Shown here piece by piece: positions 6,679-14,049 of a stretch of 22,844 nucleotides of DNA (positions within the stretch are counted from its first letter, which is position 1; every line of letters begins with the position of its first letter). Source of the stretch: Triparma columacea. Taxonomy: Eukaryota > Sar > Bolidophyceae > Parmales > Triparmaceae. The stretch covers positions 1-22,844 of the forward strand of contig BRYA01000624.1 in the NCBI GenBank assembly GCA_030267965.1. The letters are read 5' to 3'. The notes under the pieces are model-generated. The model did not search any database. It was not told the origin of the DNA and saw nothing but the letters and a program-made list of their open reading frames with translations. The translations under genes were made by a program, and so were the position numbers.

Positions 6679-8750
6679 CTTGTCCGGCGTCCTGAAGACC
6701 ATTTTCAAAGTCTGCGGTAATGGCGATTAGGTGTTTGTTAGTCAAAATGAAAAAGATTTTCACGCGTACTCCTCGATTCCGTGTAGCATATCAAGCGCTC
6801 CATGCGGTCGCCAGAGATGGAACCCATGCGGTCGCCGGAGACGGATTTGATGCGGTGGCCGCAGACGAAACCCACTAGCCGCAGACGGAACCCATGCGGT
6901 CGCCGCAGAAGCGCCCCATGCGGTCGCTGCAGACGGAACCCATGCGGTCGCCGCAGAAGCGTCCTATGCGGTTGCCGCAGACCGGCGCATGTGGGCCGCG
7001 GCCGCCGCCCGTCGAGCTCGACGCCGTGAGCCAGGCCCTCCGCGAACGGCTCCACGCGTTCCACACGCAGGCGGTGAGAAAAACTACAAGGGTCTCCCCC
7101 CCTACGACTCCCTGAATCGAACTTACCTTGCTCTTGTCCAGCGTCAAAGTGAGAGCTTTTAGATTTAGAGACTGTGAAGGGGACAACACAACACATTGCA
7201 AAAGTGAGAAAAACCTACAAAGCTTCAACGCGTCCTACCACGACTCTCCCACTCTCTCCAAGAGTACTAAATTGTCCTGTCTCTCTTCTGCCGCTCAACG
7301 CACAACTCACCTCTTCCAAAGTCCTCAAGACCATTTTCAGAGTCTGTGGTGGTAATGGTGATTATGGTGTTTGTTAGTCAACATGAAGAGATATATATAT
7401 CAATGCGTGCTCCTCGTTTCTGTGTAGTATATCAAGCACCCCACGCGGTCGCCGGAGACGGAACCCATGCGGTCGCCGCAGAAGCGTCTCATGCGGTCGC
7501 CGAAGACGGAACCCATGCGGTCGCCGCAGAAGCGCCCCATGCAGTCGCCGCAGACGGAACCCATGCGGTCGCCGCAGAAGCGCCCCATGCGGTCGCCGCA
7601 GACGGAACCCACGCGGTGGCCGGAGACGGATCCCATGCGGGCGCCGCAGACCGGCGCACGCGCACGTGCACCACGGCCGCCGCCCGTCAAGCTCGACGCC
7701 GAGGGCCAGGCCCTCCGCGAACGGCTCCGCGCATTCCGCACGCAGGCAGTGAGAAAAAACTACAAAGCTTCAACGCGCCCTCCCGCGACTCTCCCGCTCT
7801 CCCCAAAAGTATTAAAATCTATTTTTTCTTATCCGGCTCTCAATGCACAACTCACCTCGTCCTGCATCCTTGTGGCCGTTTTTAGAGTCTGTGGTAATGG
7901 CGATTATGGTGCTTGTTATGTTAGTCAACATGAAGAGATTTCAACGCTGTGCTCCTCATTTCTGTGTAGCATATCAAGCGCCCCACGCGGTCACCAGAGA
8001 CGGACCGCTTGCGGTCGCCGTAGAAGCGCCCCATGCGGTGGCCGCAGACGGAACCCACGCAGTCGCCGGAGACGGATCCCATGCGGCCGCCGCGGCCGCT
8101 GCCCGTCGAGCTCGACGCCGTGAGCCAGGCCCTCCGCGAACGGCTCCACGCGTTCCACACGCAGGCGGTGAGAAAAACTACAAGGGTCTCCCCCCCTACG
8201 ACTCCCTGAATTGAACTTACCTCGGTCTTGTCCAGCGTCCTCATGAGAGCTTTTAGATTTAGACACTGCGAAGGGGACAACGCAACACATTGCAAAAGTG
8301 AGAAACAAATACAAAGCACCGACGCGTCCTCCCGTGACTCTCCTGCTCTCTCCTAAAGTATTAAATTGTCCTTTCTATCTTCCGGCGCTGAACGCACAAC
8401 TCACCTCGTTCGGCGTCCTCATGTCCAATTTCAGAGTCTGCGGTAATGGCGATAATGGTGTTTATTAGTCAAAATGAAAAGGATTTTCACGCGCGATCCG
8501 ACATGTCGTCCTTTTTCCCTGTAAAATATCAAGAGTTTCCACCCCTACAAACCCCTGACACGGCTCTCTCACCTTGTCCAGCAGCGTCCCCACGAGGTCT
8601 TCCAATTGCCGAAGACGGAGTAACTTTCCTCTCATGGCCTAGATCGTGTACTGCATGGCAGTTATCGGGCATCGGGGCGTCAACTTGAAGTGTATGAGTC
8701 TCCTCGACACGCTCTTCTCTCACCCCTCGGGATTCACTTTCCGTGTCCAT
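6679..8750 (-). CDS. Same gene, 5' exons: start exon and six tandem microexons
   Basis: The proposed start ATG is at 8748-8750, with an in-frame TAA 33 bases upstream. The start exon, 8573-8750, encodes 59 residues plus one base and ends at GTGAGA. Six short exons follow in transcript order: 8405-8437 (33 nt), 8221-8265 (45), 7856-7888 (33), 7311-7343 (33), 7127-7171 (45) and 6679-6711 (33). Each is bounded by CAG and GTGAGT or GTAAGT, and all are phase 1 at both ends. They encode SEIGHEDAER, SKSKSSHEDAGQDR, SKNGHKDAGR, SENGLEDFGR, SKSKSSHFDAGQEQ and FENGLQDAGQ, each preceded by a D or V made across the junction. The last joins in frame to the exon at 6535. Differences between copies are often synonymous in this frame (GGT/GGC/GGA, GAC/GAT, GCC/GCA), which supports it as the coding frame. 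The peptide is polar and probably disordered. No transcript data were available. Confidence 0.65.
6801..6988. repeat. 24-bp GC-rich minisatellite, copy 1 (8 units)
   Basis: Units have the core CATGCGGTCGCCGCAGA followed by CGGAACC or AGCGCCC. The two endings alternate over much of the array, giving a 48-bp higher-order unit. The fourth unit is shortened to 20 bp, which shifts the frames. The array sits in the intron 6712-7126 of the minus-strand gene. Because 24 is a multiple of 3 and the units lack stops, long ORFs appear in several frames on both strands; I do not regard them as genes. Confidence 0.85.
7442..7657. repeat. 24-bp GC-rich minisatellite, copy 2 (9 units)
   Basis: Nine full 24-bp units of the same family as at 6801, with the two unit endings alternating regularly in the middle of the array. 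It lies in the intron 7344-7855. It is followed on the + strand by the same GC-rich block (about 7670-7750) that follows the other copies. Confidence 0.85.
7984..8090. repeat. 24-bp GC-rich minisatellite, copy 3 (4+ units)
   Basis: Four 24-bp units and a degenerate fifth, of the same family as the copies at 6801 and 7442. It lies in the intron 7889-8220. Its right flank (8091-8220) is almost identical to 7001-7126, which points to a recent duplication about 1.09 kb apart. Confidence 0.8.
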
Positions 8751-9585
8751 GTGCTGTGAGCTCAACTCTCGGCGGGGGATTTAGAATCTGTGGGGGCATG
8801 CGTACGTTTGGTGAGAGTGAGAAGACTGCTGGTCTGGTCCGATATTTGAGAGATATGTTGCCCTCGATCACTCAAGCCGGCATTTAGGCCTCTCTGAGAA
8901 TCCAACACACACAGGTTCCATCGCTATCTCTCTCCTCAGGGTATTTTGTTGCCACTTTCTCTTTTTACGCCTTCTCAGCCCCACCGGCGCCAATATTCTT
9001 CCGATGATCCTCCCCTCCAACCTACCTGCCCAGCACTTGTCTTGTAGCCCCACTCCTTCAAGGGTCTTCAACAACAGCTCTCGATGTTGATTTGTAGTAT
9101 CTCACTTTGGCCGTTGTGCGCACACAGTTTGAGCGCTCCCGAAGCTACAATTTTTTACACTTCTTAGGAACAATCCCTCGATAGTTGTCTGTTTGGCTAC
9201 AGTTAAGGTAATTTCCAAAACACTTTTACACCTCAGGCCTGAAGTGGCAGTCTGACGAGGGCAACCCATGGGCCCTTGGCAAAACTCTCCAAATTTGCCC
9301 TTCTCTTGAAATATAATTCTAACCCTAAAAAATGGTGCGGTTTCATGTATCCACATTAGGGTTTGACCTCGTTACAATAACCCCCTCCCCCTCCCTCTCT
9401 CCCCTTCCCCCCTTATTCCTCGCCACCCAAACGACGTCCTTCCCAGAACCTCTTCCAGACCTCTCTCTGAAATGAGCGTTTGACTGAACTGGGATTAGGA
9501 ATTCCTAGCGTTTCGTCGTGTGATAATAAAATAAATAAGTTGATATCAATAAAAGCCTTTCTCGTTCAACCTTCCTCCTCTTAAA
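8751..9585. other. Intergenic region, no convincing gene
   Basis: The segment lies between the start of the large minus-strand gene and the 3' end of the lectin gene. The ORFs here are short and show no recognisable motif. An acceptor-like CCCCCACAG on the minus strand (CAG at 8788-8790) is followed by ATTCTAAATC, resembling the start of a 45-nt microexon. It may be a 5' UTR splice site or a relic exon. The rest is pyrimidine-rich (about 9380-9420) and then AT-rich (9520-9560). Confidence 0.5.
9321..9364. promoter_or_regulatory. Inverted pair of telo-box-like elements
   Basis: AACCCTAA at 9321-9328 and TTAGGGTTT at 9356-9364 face each other across 27 bases. Elements of this sequence act as telo-box promoter sites in plants. 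Here the function is conjecture; they could equally be relics of telomere sequence. They lie some 570-615 bp upstream of the proposed start of the large minus-strand gene. Confidence 0.3.
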
Positions 9586-11926
9586 CTATTCGTTCTCAAT
9601 CGCGCACATCACAACTTTCTGTTTCCCAATTTCCTTCTTCCATCCTTTCCCTTCACACAGCCCGGGTACCGTGACAGTAATTTCGTAATGGCAGCTCCTA
9701 GTTTCCACCACATTAACAAGTTCCGCCCTCTCCCCGCAGAAGTATTTGACCGTCCCGCTCCGAGCTATCTTCATTTTCGCCACCTCCTCCTCAACGCACG
9801 GGTCCCCCCCCTTAATATCCTCCTCCAGATACGGCCCCTCCGGGGTGTACCCTTCCTTCCCGTTGACGTTATTCCCCCCTTTCTTTTTCCCCTTAAATTC
9901 CCCGCTCGGTGACCCTTTTCTCAGCCTCGCTTTCTTCGCCTCTTCTTGTTGCGTTGATATCATGGGTGTACCCAGACCCTCAGCCTCCCTCCATACCTCT
10001 AAAGCGCTCATCTTTAAACCAGGCCCTCCTCCGGGCTGCCACTTACCGAGGCTGTAGGAGGCGAGCTGCTTGTTCTTTAGCTTACCGCTCTTTGTGTCCA
10101 TTACGGCTTCCTGGTGAAACTACGGGTAGTGAGGGAGGGAGGGGAGGGGAGGGGATGAGGGAGGGGGGAAGAAGGGTGGGTTTAGTGAGTTTGATTACAT
10201 TTCCATCTCCCCCCCCCCCCCCTCTCCCCTCCTCCGCCCTTCCCCCCCCCCCCCCTGTCCTTACCTGTCTCCCCCCCTTATTCCAGCAGAGTTCATAAGT
10301 CCACCACCCCTCGTTCTTCTGCAGACACACGTTCTTCATATCCCTCTCCAGTATATCCTCCCAACTAATCCTCCCCTCCTCCCCTCCCTTACCCTTCCCA
10401 ACACCTTCCCCCCCTCCTCCCCCGATTTCCGAGTGTCTACGTAGCTCGTCTTTAGTACAAATCTCCCTAACGCATACCGTAGCTTCGTATTCACACGTAT
10501 TCTTTTCATCCACCCCTAAAAACCACGCTTTTACATCCCTTCTTTCCGCAGCCTTAACAACGCTCGGTGGTAAGTCCTTAGACTTATCTGGGTTAAGACA
10601 ACACACGTGTACAACCTTTGAAGACCGTGGTTTGAAACCAGCCTCCTCACATTTGGAACCTCCTAAGTACCTCTCTGTTATTTGTAGTGTCCCCACGTTG
10701 TCCCATAACGGGTTTGATTTGGTGGTCCCAACCATAACCTTTAAGTCCTTTTCATTCACATGATGAATATTCCCATTCCCAATTTCCGTCCATCTAATCC
10801 TTCTATCCTTCGCTTTCCCCAGCTCCACCACGGTCTCCATAAACGTTTCCTCTTTCTTCCCTCCATCTTTATCGTGAATGACCTTAGTACCGACGTGGAA
10901 CTGATTGAGAGTTGAACCCATACACCACTCGTAACTCCACCAACCTCCATGGTTGTGTGCGCACTCACCCCGAAGCTCATCGACGTTCCAATTCACAACG
11001 TCACGGAGTGTTAAGGGTGATGTGATATCCCCTCCAACTTCATCGTTGTCATGTCGAGTAGTTGTTGTAGTATCTTTAAAGAAACTCTCCAAAACTCTCT
11101 CCCTCTCTCTCCTCATACCTTCCTCTAACTCTTTATTCCTACCCGCGCTACCAGGCTCGTAATACGTAGCGCATTTTAAAACTTCACCAGACCCGATTTT
11201 AATTATGGATGTATCCAGAAGTGAGGTTAACACGTATTCATCAGATGTGGTTTCTGTGTAGTTATCAAGTAAACTTTGAGGGAGGTTACCTACTACTTTT
11301 ATATTCAACGCAGTTAACGTACCTCGTGGGAAATCCGTCCTTGGGAAGGTGGTGGGGGAAGGTGGGGAGGGGGGAGGAGGAGGGAAAAGAGGATTGAGGA
11401 TTGTGAAATCGGAGGAGAGCTCATCCCAGAGATGGGCGAAATAGGAGGATTCAGAGACCTCGGGTTGAGGGGGTTGTGGGGGTTTTGGGGGTTGAGGAGA
11501 GGTGGAGGTAGTGGTGGGTGGGTGGTTGGATGGAGGGGGGGGTTGTTGTGGGGGTTGTTGTAGTTGTTTTGGGGGTAGTTGTTGTTGTGGTGGTTGTTGT
11601 TGTTGTGGGGGTTGTGGGACTTGGTGTTGTTGTTGTTGTTGTTTGCTAGTTGTTTGTTGATGAAAAGTTTCTCCTTTTTTTCCTTCTTTTTTTCCTTCTT
11701 CTTTTGTCATGTGATTATCTTTCTGATTAACATTAGCATCATCAGTATTAGCATCATCAGCACTAGGGTTAGCTATAACATCATCAGCAGCTCCAATAAC
11801 CTCTCCATTAACATCAAGATTAACCTGCTTCTGCTGATTGTTCTGCTGATTGTTATTAGCTTCACTTATAACTATTAATATAAACACTACGAGGATAATA
11901 AGGGTACTAGAGCTAGAGTATATCAT
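9586..11926 (-). CDS. ER lectin with two MRH domains (ERLEC1/XTP3-B, OS-9 family)
   Basis: There are two exons: 11926-10265 (554 codons, phase 0) and 10119-9586 (177 codons and stop), giving a protein of about 731 residues. The ATG at 11924-11926 opens a typical signal peptide; the longer frame reaching 11968 begins with GTG. Residues ~25-190 are low complexity (Q, P and T). MRH domain 1, about 320-510, has GGWWSYEWC, NQFH, KPRSSKV and VDEKNTCEY, so the sugar-binding Q, R, E and Y seen in OS-9 all appear present. MRH domain 2, about 535-715, starts with GWWTYELCW, is interrupted by the intron, resumes with RQFHQE and ends with VKYFCG, VVETRSCHYE and VPGLC. It carries a long charged insertion. 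Two MRH domains suggest the ERLEC1 type rather than OS-9. The family binds trimmed high-mannose glycans on misfolded proteins in the ER lumen and passes them to the HRD1 degradation complex. No C-terminal KDEL-like signal is visible. Confidence 0.87.
10120..10264 (-). other. Intron of the ER lectin gene with G-tract and C-tract halves
   Basis: The intron is 145 nt, from donor CAG|GTAAGG to acceptor CCCGTAG|TTTCAC. On the coding strand its 5' half has two runs of 14 or more G. Its 3' half is a C-rich pyrimidine tract after a CTCACTAAAC branch-like site. Splicing restores RQFHQE, the expected MRH sugar-site motif, which confirms both junctions. The G and C halves could pair or form a G-quadruplex; this is inference. 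Confidence 0.85.
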
Positions 11927-12449
11927 ATATGAGTAGGTGTGTATGTATGTATAGGGATATAAGCACACACAGAGTCAAATAATGTACAAACAAATGAGAA
12001 ACTCTTCGACTCCTCTCCCTCTCCTATCCTCTTTAATCCCTCAACAGCTTCACTTAGAGGAGGACTTGAAACTTATTTGGCCTTAATTCAAGGATTATAA
12101 CGTAAATATAACGTGTGTGTAGGAATATTGTTGATAATGACTTATTTTGGGCCTCAAAGATAATGGCTCCTCTTTTTGCTCCATTCCTCCTTTCTCCTCA
12201 GTTTTTGTTTCTGAGGGAAGATTTTGGCTTATTCGCAAGAAAGCTTTTTATAGGCTACCAAACACATTACAATACCAACAACGATACTACTACTACCATA
12301 TCCAAACACATTGTATTTAGCTCAAATTTGGTCCCCAAAAAACAACACCGCCAAAATCCCTAACTTTCAATCTCCTCCTCTCCATCTAAACATTCACGCC
12401 ATACCCTAGCTCGAGCGCTATCAGTACTATTACTACCATCCTCCCCGAG
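11927..12449. promoter_or_regulatory. Divergent intergenic region (lectin gene / LRR gene A)
   Basis: 523 bp separates the start of the lectin gene (minus) and LRR gene A (+), so it should hold both promoters. From about 12217 rightwards it matches the upstream regions of LRR genes B and C, including GCAAGAAAGCT, CAATACCAACAACGATACTA and CAACTTTCAATCTC-like blocks. I see no clear TATA box. The left part (11960-12200) shows nothing recognisable. Confidence 0.5.
12363..12441 (+). promoter_or_regulatory. Conserved LRR-family leader, copy A
   Basis: The block includes CTTTCAATCTCCTCCTCTCC, CATCTAAACATTCACGCC and ATACCCTAGCTCGAGCGCTA and ends just before the ATG of gene A. It is nearly identical upstream of gene B and well kept upstream of gene C, better than the surrounding spacer, so it is probably core promoter or 5' UTR. 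GCTCGAGCGCT contains two short palindromes. Confidence 0.55.
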
Positions 12450-13661
12450 ATGCCCAGCTCAGCAGTGTACTCTGGCGTAGAGAGCTTCAGAGACAACGAT
12501 GAACTCACGGAGGTGACTTTTGCAGAGGGAGTGACAACAATTGGCAATTACGCCTTCTTCGGATGCTCCTCCCTCATCGCCATCACCATCCCAGACGGAG
12601 TGAAGACGATTAGTGAGGGCGCCTTCTGCTACTGCTCTTCCCTCACGGCCATCACCATCCCAGACGGAGTGACAACGATTGACAATCAAACCTTCCAAAA
12701 CTGCTCCTCCCTCACGGTCATCAACATCCCGGACGGAGTGACGTCGATTGGCAGTTATGCCTTCTGCAGATGCTCCTCCCTTACGGCCATCACCATCCCG
12801 GACGGAGTGACTACAATTAGCGAGGGCACCTTCTCTGAATGCTCCTCCCTCACGGCCATCACAATCCCGGACTCAGTGACAACAATTTGCGAAAATGCCT
12901 TCTTCGAATGCTCCTCCCTGACGGCCATCACCATCCCGGACTCTGTGACAACGATTGGCGATGGCGCCTTCTACGGATGCTCCTCCCTCACGGCCATCAC
13001 CATCCCGGACGGAGTGACGATGATTGACGATTACGCCTTCTCTGGATGCTCCTCCCTCACGGCCATCACCATCCCAATTGGAGTGACGACAATTGGCGTT
13101 CGCGCCTTCCACGGATGCTCCTCCCTCACGGCCATCACAATCCCAGACGGAGTGACAACGATTGACAATCAAACCTTCCAAGACTGCTCCTCCCTCACGG
13201 TCATCAACATCCCGGACGGAGTGACGTCGATCGGCACTTGGGCCTTCTGGGGATGCTCCTCTCTCACGGCGATCACAATCCCGGACTCAGTGACGTCGAT
13301 TGACTATGGCGCCTTCAACGGATGCTCCGCCCTGACGAGATTCAGTTTATCTCCCGCCGTCTCCGTCGGTACCGACTGCTTCTCAAACTGCACCGCCCTA
13401 ATCGCTGCCGCTGCTGATAAAAACATGCCGACTGTCTCGGACCTCCTCCATTACAGGTGGCACCGCAACGTCGCTGTGACGGAACGCGTCAACGCTCTGC
13501 TGTGCCTCAAGGGAACCTGGGATCACGTGGAGAACCCACCGAGGAGATCGGCTAGGAAAAGGAAGCGAACTGACGGAGTTGAAGACCCAAAGCTAAGGGC
13601 AACTGAGGCACGGGAGAAGATCCCGAAAGTTTTGTGGAGAGTCATTCTGGAATATCTGTAA
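12450..13661 (+). CDS. BspA-type leucine-rich-repeat protein A
   Basis: Intronless, 403 residues, starting at an ATG right after the conserved leader. After a 22-residue N-terminal cap there are eleven repeats of 23 residues with the pattern CSSLTAITIPDGVTTIxxxAF, then two divergent ones (CSALTRFSL, CTALIAA). This is the LRR_5/BspA-like (TpLRR) type, a binding scaffold common in protists and bacteria. Two adjacent units (DNQTFQNCSSLTVIN and the following one) recur seven units later, showing internal duplication. The C-terminal region is DLLHYRWHR, then a basic RRSARKRKR stretch that looks like a nuclear localisation signal and is absent from B and C, then KVLWRVILEYL at the very end, weakly like the start of an F-box. 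There is no signal peptide, so it is probably intracellular. The ligand is unknown. Confidence 0.9.
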   Translation: MPSSAVYSGVESFRDNDELTEVTFAEGVTTIGNYAFFGCSSLIAITIPDGVKTISEGAFCYCSSLTAITIPDGVTTIDNQTFQNCSSLTVINIPDGVTSIGSYAFCRCSSLTAITIPDGVTTISEGTFSECSSLTAITIPDSVTTICENAFFECSSLTAITIPDSVTTIGDGAFYGCSSLTAITIPDGVTMIDDYAFSGCSSLTAITIPIGVTTIGVRAFHGCSSLTAITIPDGVTTIDNQTFQDCSSLTVINIPDGVTSIGTWAFWGCSSLTAITIPDSVTSIDYGAFNGCSALTRFSLSPAVSVGTDCFSNCTALIAAAADKNMPTVSDLLHYRWHRNVAVTERVNALLCLKGTWDHVENPPRRSARKRKRTDGVEDPKLRATEAREKIPKVLWRVILEYL

Positions 13662-14049
13662 ACCTCGTTGTTGTTAAATCAATCGTTCAATTATTTTATC
13701 TGAGATAGATGGGAGCTGGGAAGGCGGAAAATAATCTGACAGAAGGACGAGGAAAATGAGAATTGGAGACTTTGAGATGATTTGGGCATTATTTGCCAAG
13801 AAAACTGTATTAAAGCCTGTAATAATACTTTTCACAACATTGAAACGCTTCATAATACCAACAATAATACTATTACCTACACCATATCCAAAAACATTGT
13901 AGTGTAAGCTCAAATTTGGTCTCCAACAAAACCACATCGCCCAAATACCCAACTTTCAATCTCATCCTCCCCATCTAAACATTCACGCCATACCCTAGCT
14001 CGAGCGCTATCAGTACTATTACTATCATCCTTCCCAAATCCTTCCCAAA
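13662..14049. other. Spacer between LRR genes A and B, with conserved leader
   Basis: No gene is seen. From about 13770 the sequence matches the upstream regions of genes A and C. The strongest block, 13950-14033, has CATCTAAACATTCACGCC and ACCCTAGCTCGAGCGCTA. TTCCCAAATCCTTCCCAAAA then sits directly before the ATG and is shared with gene C. The left 100 bp holds the 3' UTR of gene A. Confidence 0.55.

Larger units (their letters stand above)
6670..8640. repeat. Tandem exon-intron duplications
   Basis: The same series of blocks recurs: a 33-nt exon block, a spacer of about 139 nt, a 45-nt exon block, a GC-rich block with the 24-bp minisatellite, a stretch with GTGTAGCATATCAAGCG and TTGACTAACA (on opposite strands), then the next 33-nt block. 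Copies are seen around 6670-7180, 7305-7890 and 8215-8440, with a partial copy to 8640. The copy between 7343 and 7856 lacks the 45-nt block. Introns and exons have diverged to similar degrees, so whole genomic units were duplicated. Confidence 0.8.

Noticed and set aside
6802..8123. Long + and minus ORFs across the GC-rich repeat (MRSPQTEP, HAVAADGT, CGDRMGSV repeats)
   Set aside because: They arise because a stop-free 24-bp unit stays open in many frames; none has a domain or a consistent start, and frames break between copies.
6679..8635. Phase-0 reading of the microexons (TLKMVLRTLEE, MRGKLLRLRQLED and similar Leu-rich peptides)
   Set aside because: In this phase the chain joins after 6535 to a short frame ending at a TAA near 6435, and the differences between copies are mostly non-synonymous. 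The phase-1 reading joins the long ORF and shows synonymous changes.
8690..9356. Small ORFs in the intergenic region (for example 8690-8887 + and 9102-9356 minus)
   Set aside because: They have no motif, no splice context and no sign of conservation; the first overlaps the proposed start exon on the other strand.
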